A stretch of DNA of 64,000 nucleotides, from NCBI RefSeq assembly GCF_022701255.1, contig NZ_CP031705.1, forward strand, positions 5,518,001 through 5,582,000. The letters run 5' to 3'. The notes beneath the pieces were generated by a model. It was not told where the DNA came from. It saw only the letters and a list, made by a program, of their open reading frames with translations, and did not search any database. The translations under genes were made by a program, and so were the position numbers. This DNA is from Microcoleus vaginatus HSN003 (GTDB lineage Bacteria; Cyanobacteriota; Cyanobacteriia; Cyanobacteriales; Microcoleaceae). The first letter of the stretch is position 1. Each line of letters starts with the position of its first letter. Positions 15,421 through 25,193 of this stretch are shown here, one piece after another.

Positions 15421-18400
15421 TTTCCCAAGTTTTGATTAGTGTATCAAAGTGGTAGATAACTGTAGTGGTATCTACAGGCTCAAAACCAAGTGCAGTTCTG
15501 ATTTCGGGCTTCAGCAAGTCGCACTCAGGGCGTGCAAATAAAAATTTTTGGCTAGCAACTAGGCGAACATCTTGAATGAAACAGACATCTTTAGCGCGAT
15601 ACAGCCTTGGTTCAGGTATCGCCGCGCCGGGATATTGGCTTAACTTTTGAGGATTTTGCTCGACAGGAATCCAAGGCTTATCTGCGAGTGTTTCAGCCAG
15701 TGTTTTGTTGGTATTGGCAATTTTCGTATGTTTTAGTTCATCCCAATTATCATTATCAACGATGTAGTTAAAAACAGCAATGCAAGCATCGGTTACTGCC
15801 GCTGCACCTGAACGATTTGCGGTTTGAATTAGATTGTCAACACAAGCTACAATGTCATCTGCACTCAAGGTTCTCCGCATACCCAAAGCCTCGAAAAAAT
15901 CGAGCCAGAGTAGCTCATCCTGCGAGTAAAATTCCATGTCTGGAATAGCTGCTAAATTTCCGACAATGTTGCGGATTACTTGATTTTCAGGAGTGTAAAT
16001 TAATTCGGCCGATCGTAATCTGCGATCGCTACAGCGTACCAAACGCGCCTTTTTAAGCTCTTCCTTGAATGAAGAAGCATCCTCTCCTCCCTTTTCTAGT
16101 TCTTTGCAAGCTTCACTCAGATGATCTCGAATCCACGCCAGCGCCATTAATTGTTCTTCCGGGGCAAACGACGCATACTCAGGCAACAAGCACTCGCGAA
16201 TTAGTCTAGCGCGATTCAGTACCGGAACTTGCAAAAGTTGGAATAGCCGCAGCCATTCCCGATTTTGTTCTAGGCGTAAAAGCCTCAACGTACCTGCAAT
16301 TTCTGGCGGTTCGTATCCGCCGCCAGGAAGGTAGACATTTTCATCGTTGAGGGAAACTATTTCGTTGGAAGTTGTGGGGTAAATTGGAAGTTGACGCAGC
16401 TTGTTGAGGCTATCTTGGTTGTAATCTATTGGCTCTGAATTTGCCAGGAAATTGAGGAGAGATGTATAATGCTTTTGGTGGTAGGGTGGCAAACCTCGGG
16501 CGTAGCGCGAAGATACTGTATCTAGGACATCTGGACCAACCACAAACGAAATTAACTGATTTTTGTGTCGTTGGGCAAATTGTGCGATCGCACTTTCAAG
16601 TTTTACCGGTGCTTTGACAAGCGTCACCCCAAAATACTGTACAGCTTCGATCATTTCTCCTGCAATATTATCGCCGCCCAACAAAGGAGTGTCAAGTTTT
16701 CCTCCTTTGTAAAGCTTCCCATCATTTCCCGGAACCAGCGGAACTTTCTTCAATTCATCGATTGTTTCTTGCGACAGATATCTGGGTGAGATATTGAAAA
16801 AATAATTGTATACGAGAGTCAGCCACTCTGCATTTGGTGGATGTGGTGCATCAGCTTGCCAATCACATTCTGACTGCGTTGAACCAATTACGTGCACCAA
16901 TTTCTTCGCTACTTCTGCGGCATTCATCTCTGAAACGCCAATCATGTTATGTGGAGGCAATACATTGGTTAAATCTCCGTGCAAAAACCATTCTAGATGA
17001 TTGGCAAATATCTGCCTTGGTGCATACTCTGAAATGTAAACTGTTCCTATGGGGTTATAACCAAATACTTGTAAAGTATTATTAGCGAGAATAGCTAACG
17101 GCAAACCGCGCAAATCTCGGTGATTGTCGTTGATGCAATAGCGCAGCATATTCGCAACCCAATGTCTATTTTGCAAGCTTGGTTTCGGTGCATTTTGCAA
17201 AGGTACACCTAACTCTTTATTTTCGGTTAAGTGCTTTCGCAAGTTCGCCGCAGTGAATGTTTGCAAGGGCAAACCTGCATCTTTGAAAACTCCCAAAATT
17301 GACTCTGGCAATGGCGGTTCGGGAATGTCAATTTTGTCGGCGCGCAGCGGTTCTAATAAGTTGTCCCACAACTTTTTAGAAGGTAGATTTCTGACTGTCG
17401 GAGGCGTCACCCATCTTGTTTGCGACATCACTATCACGCCCAATAGACGTTCATTTACAGCGTGTTCTACAGCGGAGCGCACAACTTTTTTATGATATAA
17501 TAACTCGATTACAAAGCGCGGCAGTTCTTCTAGAACTTTGCTGACAGTAATTTTGCTAACCGGCCAAAATTTATAAAATTCCTCTGCCTGATACCTGCCA
17601 ATATCTTGCACTAAATCAACAATTAAGTTAGCATAAGCGTGGGACAAAACGTGCTGCGCGAGTAGTTGGTTCCAAATAGATCTCGGTCGGTCTTTTCCAG
17701 TTTGTCCGCTGTCGCTGCTGAGGTTGTCCCGCGAACTATTTAAATTAAAAAAACCGTTGATGTGAACGGGTAGCCCAGTTTCCAGGGGAAGTGGCAAAAA
17801 ACAGTAAACTTTCCCGCCCACAGGTTGAGGGTTTTCCTCGGTACTAACAGCATTAATCCTAGCAGCAGCGCCCGCCCAAGGCAAGACTTTTTCTTGGCTT
17901 TCGTACATTGCTTTTATGACTTTTGCCAACTCACCGCCTTCATCTGTGCGAATTAAACTTACTGTTCTCCAAGTTGATTTGGTATTCCGATTCCCGCTAA
18001 TTGTTTCTATCTCGTGGCGGTAAGAAACTGATATTAAACCGGCGGGATTCTTGTGGCACAATTCCAGCAATTGGTCTGCTGTTTTGGGAATTGCATCGAG
18101 GAGTTGTTGCCGCGCTTCTCTTACTTCTTGCTGGTTCTGGGTAACAATCGCCAGAATTTCTTGCCGAGTTTCTTGACTGTTGGCGGGGATTTCGTAAACT
18201 CTAATTTCCTGAACAGATTTCAGGAATAGCAGCAGTTCTTCACCTGAATTAATCAGTGCGTCTAGTAGTTCCTTGACGTTGGATTCGGTAAAAGCTTGTT
18301 TGCAAATTTCGCTATTTTTAGCGTGTTCTGCGGTTCTCAAGGGCAACCGAAACAAAGTGCCTTGAAAATTTGTATCTCCTAATGGCAATCCTCCCCCTGC

Positions 18401-18925
18401 GTAGACTTGCATAAAATCGGGATATTGTTCGTACCATTTAGCGTCTGCTAAATTCCACTCGCGTCCGGGTTCTTGTCGGGAAGTCCCGGGAATAGCTGCA
18501 CCGTGAGGATCAAAAAAGATGATGCGATCGCGCGATACGAAACTCGGATAATCTGTAACGTGATATATTGCATTAAACCCGACGCCAAATCTACCCGTTT
18601 TCTGCAAATCTCGCGCTTTTTCGCTTTGTCCCAGACTGCGAATGCTCTCAAAATCTTTATCTGCAAACACGCGATCGTTGTAGACTAACATCGCCGGCCC
18701 CATTAGCACTACCATACGATCGTCAGGCAATTGTTTGACCGGATGGTGGCGCCAATCAAGAATAATTTCTACCCGCGTTGCTTTAGCGTCGTCAGCATTT
18801 TGGATCAACTCTTTGATAATGCCAACGCCTTCGGGATAATCTCGGATAATCCCTCTCAAGCGGGCTATCAAGGGTTCGGATTGGTAGAAAGACTTGCCCT
18901 CAATTTCGCTGTTGCTGTAAGCCAT
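15410..18925 (-). CDS. large sacsin-like GHKL (HSP90-type) ATPase
   Basis: A 1171-residue protein with an N-terminal sacsin/'NO VEIN'-type ATP-binding domain. The Bergerat-fold motifs are the N box ELIQNADDAKA (residues 39-49), G1-region VYNDRVF (81-87) and G2 TGRFGVGFNAIYH (110-122). The remaining 900 residues are predicted mixed soluble sequence without recognisable motifs. I placed the start at ATG 18925 (MAYSNSEIEGKSF) because the 31 residues upstream are not family-like. The stop overlaps the next gene's start by 11 bases. Bacterial sacsin-like proteins are poorly characterised; a role in stress or phage defence is possible but not shown here. Confidence 0.85.
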   Translation of the reverse strand: MAYSNSEIEGKSFYQSEPLIARLRGIIRDYPEGVGIIKELIQNADDAKATRVEIILDWRHHPVKQLPDDRMVVLMGPAMLVYNDRVFADKDFESIRSLGQSEKARDLQKTGRFGVGFNAIYHVTDYPSFVSRDRIIFFDPHGAAIPGTSRQEPGREWNLADAKWYEQYPDFMQVYAGGGLPLGDTNFQGTLFRLPLRTAEHAKNSEICKQAFTESNVKELLDALINSGEELLLFLKSVQEIRVYEIPANSQETRQEILAIVTQNQQEVREARQQLLDAIPKTADQLLELCHKNPAGLISVSYRHEIETISGNRNTKSTWRTVSLIRTDEGGELAKVIKAMYESQEKVLPWAGAAARINAVSTEENPQPVGGKVYCFLPLPLETGLPVHINGFFNLNSSRDNLSSDSGQTGKDRPRSIWNQLLAQHVLSHAYANLIVDLVQDIGRYQAEEFYKFWPVSKITVSKVLEELPRFVIELLYHKKVVRSAVEHAVNERLLGVIVMSQTRWVTPPTVRNLPSKKLWDNLLEPLRADKIDIPEPPLPESILGVFKDAGLPLQTFTAANLRKHLTENKELGVPLQNAPKPSLQNRHWVANMLRYCINDNHRDLRGLPLAILANNTLQVFGYNPIGTVYISEYAPRQIFANHLEWFLHGDLTNVLPPHNMIGVSEMNAAEVAKKLVHVIGSTQSECDWQADAPHPPNAEWLTLVYNYFFNISPRYLSQETIDELKKVPLVPGNDGKLYKGGKLDTPLLGGDNIAGEMIEAVQYFGVTLVKAPVKLESAIAQFAQRHKNQLISFVVGPDVLDTVSSRYARGLPPYHQKHYTSLLNFLANSEPIDYNQDSLNKLRQLPIYPTTSNEIVSLNDENVYLPGGGYEPPEIAGTLRLLRLEQNREWLRLFQLLQVPVLNRARLIRECLLPEYASFAPEEQLMALAWIRDHLSEACKELEKGGEDASSFKEELKKARLVRCSDRRLRSAELIYTPENQVIRNIVGNLAAIPDMEFYSQDELLWLDFFEALGMRRTLSADDIVACVDNLIQTANRSGAAAVTDACIAVFNYIVDNDNWDELKHTKIANTNKTLAETLADKPWIPVEQNPQKLSQYPGAAIPEPRLYRAKDVCFIQDVRLVASQKFLFARPECDLLKPEIRTALGFEPVDTTTVIYHFDTLIKTWENDS

Positions 18926-19067
18926 AGATGTTCTGACGACTAAAAGCGGGAGGAATTTAAATGCGATCGCGCATCTTAACTTTGTACCTAATACTATACA
19001 AGCGAAGCGTAAATACAAGTAGGGTGCGCGCGCAGCAACCTACCGAAAGCTATTCGTAATATTGCAA

Positions 19068-19097
19068 TAAAAAGCCTCAGACCCGCAAGCCTGAGGA
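19068..19097 (-). terminator. Rho-independent terminator of gltA
   Basis: Read on the minus strand, an inverted repeat CCTCAGG...CTGAGG (19075-19096) is followed by CTTTTTATT. It lies about 200 bases downstream of the gltA stop and before the sacsin-like gene, so it should separate the two transcripts. Confidence 0.6.
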
Positions 19098-19300
19098 CCG
19101 GAGTTCCTGAAAATCGTCACTTGTTACTATTGTCGCCAACAAACAGCACAACCTACAAGAGGGGTAAAACCCAGCAGGGCAGATCGTGGCAGACAGAGAT
19201 TGCTTCCTGACTCGCAACGCGAAAGGAATTTTTAATTACCACTTCACGAAAGCAAAACAATTCTTCTCGCCATCTTCATATCTGGGTTGATAATTTTGCT

Positions 19301-20446
19301 TTAGGATGGGAGTCTGTCCTCGATCGCAATATAAGGAGCACCGTGAGTGCCGGTATATATTTGAGTCGGGCGGTAAATGCGGTTTGCCTCTAGCTGTTCC
19401 TTCCAGTGGGCCAGCCAACCGGCAACGCGGGCGATCGCAAAAACCGGCGTAAACAAGTCCAGGGGAATTCCCATTTTTCGGTAAACCAGGCCAGAATAGA
19501 AATCTACATTTGCATAAATTCCTTTGTGACCCAATTTCTCCTCAACCACTTCTTCTAACTCGACAGCAATGTCGTAATAATCGTCGTGACCGAAGTTCTC
19601 AAACAACTGTTCTGCTAACCTCTGAAGAATAGTTGCTCTCGGATCTTTCACCTTGTAAACTCGGTGACCGAAGCCCATGATTTTGTCCTTGTTTGCAACG
19701 CACTTCTCGACAAAAGGCCGGACATTTTCTACCGAACCAATTTGCTCCAACATATCAATCACTTCTTCATTAGCTCCCCCGTGCAGCGGTCCCGCCAAAG
19801 TGCCAACTGCTGAAGCAATTACCCCGTAAGGGTCTGTCAGCGTCGAAGCTGTTACCATTGCCGAAAATGTAGAGGCATTAATTGTATGTTCAGCGTGAAG
19901 AGTCAGACAAGTGTCAAAAATTCTAGCTAACAGCGGATCGGGTTCTTGCTCGTTGAGCATATAAAGAAAGTTAGCCGAGTAGTCCAAGTCATCCCTCGGC
20001 CGCACCGGGTCATTTCCCCGTCGCATTTGCTCGAACGCTGCTACCATTGTGGGAATTTTAGCTAGCAGCCGCACTACAGCTTCTCTAATGTATGCTGGGT
20101 TAGCCAGAGCTCTGCGCGAGTAGAACAAGCCCAGAGCAGCCGCTGAAGCTTGCAGGGCGTCCATTGGATGTCCTCTTTCTGGAAAGCATTTCATCATGTC
20201 CCGGATGCGATATTTGATCCGGCGGTGATAGCGAATTTCATGCTCGAAAGCTTCGAGTTCTTCCTTTGTCGGAAGTACCCCCCAGATTAATAAATATGAA
20301 GTTTCCAGAAAGGAGCTTCTCAGTGCCAGTTCCTCGATGCTAATCCCGCGATATTCCAGCAACCCTTTTTGTCCATCGACGTAGCTAATGCTGGACAAGG
20401 TGGCGGGAACACCTTCTAAACCTGGTTTGAATTCGCCGACGACCAT
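19301..20446 (-). CDS. gltA: citrate synthase
   Basis: A 381-residue citrate synthase that condenses acetyl-CoA with oxaloacetate at the entry to the cyanobacterial TCA branch. The catalytic triad is visible: His222 in GPLHGGANEEV, His261 in GFGHRVYK and Asp315 in NVDFYSG. Also conserved are HAEHTINASTF (184-194) and the N-terminal DGQKGLLEYRGISIEEL. The length fits the short bacterial/archaeal-type enzyme. ATG start at 20446 (MVVGEFKPGLEGV). It stands alone. It supplies 2-oxoglutarate precursors and so indirectly the nitrogen metabolism genes nearby, but no regulatory link is visible. Confidence 0.96.
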   Translation of the reverse strand: MVVGEFKPGLEGVPATLSSISYVDGQKGLLEYRGISIEELALRSSFLETSYLLIWGVLPTKEELEAFEHEIRYHRRIKYRIRDMMKCFPERGHPMDALQASAAALGLFYSRRALANPAYIREAVVRLLAKIPTMVAAFEQMRRGNDPVRPRDDLDYSANFLYMLNEQEPDPLLARIFDTCLTLHAEHTINASTFSAMVTASTLTDPYGVIASAVGTLAGPLHGGANEEVIDMLEQIGSVENVRPFVEKCVANKDKIMGFGHRVYKVKDPRATILQRLAEQLFENFGHDDYYDIAVELEEVVEEKLGHKGIYANVDFYSGLVYRKMGIPLDLFTPVFAIARVAGWLAHWKEQLEANRIYRPTQIYTGTHGAPYIAIEDRLPS

Positions 20447-20680
20447 TGCGATACCGTTTTGTATGAGTTCAATCTACTAAAAGTACATTACCAGAAACGA
20501 AGATAGTGTCACAGTCTTGACAGATAATCATTTAATTGCGGTTCAGAAACCGGGTTTTTCAACACGCCAGCCCGATCGCACCGCTGCGTATTGTCGCTTC
20601 TTTTTCCCGGTTTCGCCGTCCCCGAATGCCGTTTTAAGAGGGCTGGCGCGTCCTGTTAATGTCGGGGCGGTTCCCTGTTT

Positions 20681-21175
20681 CTAGGGGAGCAAAAACTTGG
20701 GCGCAGTTAGCCAAAACATTTGGCTGCGGCCCACTGGGGAGCCTGTTTCGGGGAGGATTAAGCCGATGATACCTGCTTTTTTGAGAATCAGGGCATCTTG
20801 CGATCGAGCCCAAAGCAAAGTTTCTGCCCAGTGGCCTAAGTCTGGTTGGTGGCCCACCATGGCCAAGCTGCGGCTACCTGTTTCTTGCCACTGTTTGTAC
20901 CACTCCAGCCAGTTCCCGATGTCTCCCGAGGGTGCGAGGGCGCCGGATTCTTCTATTTTGGAACTCAAACCGACTGTTCGCAGGATTTGGGCGGTTTGCT
21001 GCGCCCGCACTAGGGAACTGGTGAGAATCAGGTCAAACTGAATTTCGAGTTCGTACAGCCGCTGGGCGATTTTCCGGGTTTTACGATCGCCCTCTTTAGT
21101 CAGCGGGCGTTCTGAGTCTGTATCATATTCTTCGGGTTCGGCTGCGATACCGTGACGGATCAGATATAAATGCAC
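20681..21175 (-). CDS. sixA: phosphohistidine phosphatase SixA
   Basis: A 164-residue member of the histidine-phosphatase superfamily. The N-terminal LIRHGIAA is the RHG motif with the catalytic His8, and a second catalytic His lies in MVGHQPDLG. The short length and the 'EYDTDSERPLTKEG' segment are typical of SixA, which removes phosphate from phosphohistidines of signalling proteins. It follows the diguanylate cyclase gene on the same strand by about 90 bases and could be its downstream operon partner. Confidence 0.9.
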   Translation of the reverse strand: MHLYLIRHGIAAEPEEYDTDSERPLTKEGDRKTRKIAQRLYELEIQFDLILTSSLVRAQQTAQILRTVGLSSKIEESGALAPSGDIGNWLEWYKQWQETGSRSLAMVGHQPDLGHWAETLLWARSQDALILKKAGIIGLILPETGSPVGRSQMFWLTAPKFLLP

Positions 21176-21268
21176 TGTCGCTGTCCTTTTGATAGCTGTG
21201 CGATGGCTACGCCCCGGCTTACGCCTACGAACTTATGCGTGAAGTTTGGCGCGATCGACATCTTTTGC

Positions 21269-24200
21269 CTATTCTACAACTGCATTGAAATCTGCCACCC
21301 TCATCGGGTTTGCGTTAGAGGCGTAGCGATCGCGCCCTTGTCGTTTCGCATCATACAATGCTCGATCGGCGACGGCAACGAGTTCATCCGGTGACGTTCC
21401 CAAGCAGGGAATCACAGTCGCAATTCCCATGCTAACAGTCACGATCGCGCTCACATCAGATTGCTCGTGAGGAATTGCCAAATGTCGGATTGCCTGACGC
21501 ATCGACTCAGCAACCGCGATCGCCCCTGCAGCATCCGTACTCGGCAGGATAGCAGCAAATTCTTCGCCCCCATAGCGCACAAACAAATCGGTAGAACGTT
21601 TAACCGAGGCTGCTGCGGCCTTCGCCACTTGCACCAAACAAGTATCCCCAGCTTGATGTCCGTAGCAATCGTTATATCGCTTGAAATAATCTACATCCAA
21701 CATAATCAACGAAAGCTGTTGTTTCCCCTGCATCAGCCGGTGCCATTCCGACTGCAATCGCTCATCAAAACAGCGGCGGTTTGCTACTTGTGTTAACCCA
21801 TCTGTCGTAGCAATTAATCTTTCTTGTTCCGCCCGGTGTCTGAGCATCTCCTCGGCCCGCTTGCGTTCTGTAATATCAGCAAAAGTCGTCACTACTGCAT
21901 AGGGTTGAGACTGATTGAGATGGAACAGCGGTTGAGAATTAATCAAAATCCAAGTCAGCGTTTGATCCGATTTGTGAATACCCATCACCACATTTGATAG
22001 CGGTTTTCCCGTCTGTAGGGTGATCATTGCCGGATGCTGTTGGCCGGGGAAGGGAGAGCCATCTTCTCGAACAGTTCGCCAGTCTAAATCTACGGATGTA
22101 CGACCCATCATTTGTTCGGGGGTCAGCCCTAGAATTCTTTCGGCACTAGCATTACAGGTACTAATTTGTCCGTCTGCTAACTGAAGTACGACGCCTTCTG
22201 TCATGCTCGCAATCACAGAACGATACCGTTGCTCACTTTCCTGTAATTGACTCAGGAGGATGTTTTTAGCATCAAACTCTGAAGCCAGATGGAGGCTACC
22301 AGCCAAAAACCCCGCCATCAGTTGTAAGGTATGAATATCTGACTCTGTAAAGGCACAGGGTGTAGCTGAAACAACTTTTAAGACGCCAACCCGATCGTCC
22401 TGATAGAACAAGGGAACAACCACCATTGACCGGAGACCAATCCGCTGACAGGCAGCCCGATCCACCCGTGCATCGGTTTCTGAATCGTGGCAAAGCATTA
22501 TTTGACCGGTCGCAATACATTTTCCCGATAAACTTGTCTCTACTTTGAGGCGTAATCCAACATAGGGGGTGACAATACCGCTGGCTGCCCGATACACCAA
22601 CTCATCCCCTTCAACCATTTCAATCACCGATCCATCGGCGCGGGTCAAATCTTGAGTCCTCTCTGCAATCACCGCCATCACTGCATCCAGGTTAGGATTG
22701 CGGATGGCGATTTCCTGTTGGGTGGCAATCACCACAGCCCGACGCTGGAACTCTTGCTGTAATAATGCTTCTGCTTGCTTGCGAGCGGTGATATCCTTCA
22801 TAAAGCAGTGATGCCCGATCGATCGCTCCTGCGAGTCGTAGGCTGCCAACAGCACCACCTGCTTGTAAAAGATCGAGCCATCTTTCCTGATACCACGGGC
22901 CTCAACCTCCACTCGGCCCTCGGCTAGCATTTTTTGATAAGCCGCCATCATCCTGTCACAGTCGTCGGGATGAACTGTTTTGTGCCAATTCATACCAACC
23001 ATTTCTTCAGGCTGATAACCTGCTATATTCGCGTAGGCTTGATTAACGTTGATGTACCGTCCGAAAATATCCAGCCGCGAGATACCCTCAACTGCATTAG
23101 CAAGAGCTGTACTCAATTCTCTGAGTTCTGTTTCCGCCTTGACAAGATCCGTAATGTCTTGGGATGTACCAAACAACCGAATGACTTGTCCCTCTGCATT
23201 GAGTTCGACTTGTCCTCTGGCTTCGGTATGGCGGATAGAACCATTCGGGCGCAGGATTTTGAGCCGCAATAGATAAGGCTCTCCGCGAGTGAGCGCTCGT
23301 TGAACTACCATGTGTAGCTGTTCGGCACTTTCGGGATGGTAAAGCCGCAGGTTTTCTTCATAGGTAGGTTCGCCCAGGGCCCTGGATCGTCCCAAAATCT
23401 CAAATAGTTCGGGAGACCAGGTAATTGTACCGGCAATCACGTCAAATTCCCAGTTACCTATGTGGGCAACCTGCTGGGCTTCTGACAAGCGGGTTTCACT
23501 CTTTTGCAGGGCTGTTTCTATCTGCTGCCGATGGGTAATATCCTTTTCGTTCACGAGCAACATCGGGTTGCCTGTTACCGGGTCATTGGTACACCGCACG
23601 TCCAGCCCGTGCCAGCGAACCCCCGCCAGAGTAATCACTTGAGCGTCGGTGCTAAAGACCTCACCGGAGTTAAGAACTGCCATTGCTCGCTCCCCTACCT
23701 GAGAGTCAACAAAGCGGCTTAGAAAAGCATTGTCTGTCGCAGAGCGAGGGTGCAGCGCATCCCCATAACAGCGCAAGGCCGCCGGGTTTTGCAGCAGCGG
23801 CACACCTTCGAGGGTATATAGCGAAACTATGAGCGTCGTGTGTCGGAGTGCCTCGATCGATCGCAGGGTTTCCGGCTCGATTTGAGGAGCGGTTTCGACC
23901 TTACCCTCGACCAGGATTGCCAAACCCCCGCTATCCATCCTGATGCCAGAGCACCGACAGCAGACAGAAACAGGCTCACCGCCCGGATAAAACGTCCACT
24001 GCTCGGACAAGGTTTGACCTTGCTCCAACTGCTGCAGATAGCTCTGCAAGCGAATCCGAGTTAACTCTGACAACATATCCCTAAAGTTGCTGCTCGCGAG
24101 TTGCTGGCGCGTGGAAGCATTCCACAGGTACAAGGAGGCTTGGTTTGCCCACTGGATTTGCCAATCCTTAATATCAAATATCCAGATCGGGTTTTGCAAC

Positions 24201-24913
24201 AAGTCAAAGGCTTTGAGGTGGACAATATCCCCGCTTAGGGAACAGGCAAATTCTGGTTGCAGGGAATTTTGAGGATTGACTCTTGGGAGGCTTTCTGTGC
24301 TAACAGCAGTTTGATTCGGTTCTGTTTCGAGTTGCGGCGGTTGGTTTAGCCCCAGCACCGGGGGGTGAGATTCCAGGTGCCGCATCCTCAAACCGATGTG
24401 CAGTGCAATGTGTTGCAGGATCTGAATGTCGAGAGGTTCCCACTGACGCGGACTTCGGCATTGATGAGCAATCAACAGTCCCCAAAGCTTGGGAGATTGC
24501 TGCTGTTTGCCATTTAGCAAGATTGGCGCAACTAAATTTGCCTCAGCTTGGATGCGATCGAGCCATTCGACATCACAAGCTTGAAGATGGTCGCTGTAAA
24601 TATCACAAATGCTGCTCGTTTGTCCCTGGCTGTAACGCTCTACCCAGGTGGCTTCAAAGCAAGGATCATAAATCTGTTTTCCTAGGATTTGCCGCCACTG
24701 GGCATCAACCGATTCAGCAAATACTACGCCATCTCTAGGCGGTAGGAAGCGATAAATAATCACGCGATCGGTTTGCAGCAGCACCCTGGTTTCTTCTACC
24801 GCACATTGTAAAATTGTCTCCACCTCCGCGAACTCGTTGAGTTGAAGTGCAATTTCTGAAATTTTTTCTAGAATTTTCTCTAACGACAAAGAGGAAGTCG
24901 GTTTTGTAAACAT
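21269..24913 (-). CDS. GAF/PAS multi-sensor diguanylate cyclase
   Basis: A 1214-residue cytosolic signalling protein. In order: a phytochrome/CBCR-like GAF (about 25-185), then PAS-like domains (about 230-340, 355-465, 480-595 and 600-715, the last two ending in the PAC-type DITDL and DITARK segments), a second GAF (about 735-885) and a further PAS (about 900-1020). A GGDEF domain carries YGGEEF (about 1114-1119) and an upstream RSTD inhibitory site, so it should make c-di-GMP with product inhibition. The first GAF keeps a Cys (Cys113) at the canonical CBCR chromophore position but has Asp, not His, next to it. There is no EAL domain. sixA follows on the same strand. Confidence 0.92.
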   Translation of the reverse strand: MFTKPTSSLSLEKILEKISEIALQLNEFAEVETILQCAVEETRVLLQTDRVIIYRFLPPRDGVVFAESVDAQWRQILGKQIYDPCFEATWVERYSQGQTSSICDIYSDHLQACDVEWLDRIQAEANLVAPILLNGKQQQSPKLWGLLIAHQCRSPRQWEPLDIQILQHIALHIGLRMRHLESHPPVLGLNQPPQLETEPNQTAVSTESLPRVNPQNSLQPEFACSLSGDIVHLKAFDLLQNPIWIFDIKDWQIQWANQASLYLWNASTRQQLASSNFRDMLSELTRIRLQSYLQQLEQGQTLSEQWTFYPGGEPVSVCCRCSGIRMDSGGLAILVEGKVETAPQIEPETLRSIEALRHTTLIVSLYTLEGVPLLQNPAALRCYGDALHPRSATDNAFLSRFVDSQVGERAMAVLNSGEVFSTDAQVITLAGVRWHGLDVRCTNDPVTGNPMLLVNEKDITHRQQIETALQKSETRLSEAQQVAHIGNWEFDVIAGTITWSPELFEILGRSRALGEPTYEENLRLYHPESAEQLHMVVQRALTRGEPYLLRLKILRPNGSIRHTEARGQVELNAEGQVIRLFGTSQDITDLVKAETELRELSTALANAVEGISRLDIFGRYINVNQAYANIAGYQPEEMVGMNWHKTVHPDDCDRMMAAYQKMLAEGRVEVEARGIRKDGSIFYKQVVLLAAYDSQERSIGHHCFMKDITARKQAEALLQQEFQRRAVVIATQQEIAIRNPNLDAVMAVIAERTQDLTRADGSVIEMVEGDELVYRAASGIVTPYVGLRLKVETSLSGKCIATGQIMLCHDSETDARVDRAACQRIGLRSMVVVPLFYQDDRVGVLKVVSATPCAFTESDIHTLQLMAGFLAGSLHLASEFDAKNILLSQLQESEQRYRSVIASMTEGVVLQLADGQISTCNASAERILGLTPEQMMGRTSVDLDWRTVREDGSPFPGQQHPAMITLQTGKPLSNVVMGIHKSDQTLTWILINSQPLFHLNQSQPYAVVTTFADITERKRAEEMLRHRAEQERLIATTDGLTQVANRRCFDERLQSEWHRLMQGKQQLSLIMLDVDYFKRYNDCYGHQAGDTCLVQVAKAAAASVKRSTDLFVRYGGEEFAAILPSTDAAGAIAVAESMRQAIRHLAIPHEQSDVSAIVTVSMGIATVIPCLGTSPDELVAVADRALYDAKRQGRDRYASNANPMRVADFNAVVE

Positions 24914-25193
24914 CTCCGTGTTCCTTTTTTTTTTAAGCTATTTTTTACTATTCTAACCCGCAACAAATAAATATTAAAATTTGTTTCACGTCTTACCAAC
25001 GGGTTGTTTGCTTGAGAAAAACACCAAAACTTTATGTTTAAAATACGAGTTTTATGCAATGATATAACTTTTAGTTTTTATGTGGTTTAGCCAAGCATTT
25101 ATCTTTTTCCCTCTCTATTTGGCTGATTGTACGGCGCTTTTTTATCCAAGTTAGCCCAAATCTCCTGCACAAACTCGGACAAAATGTGATTTA

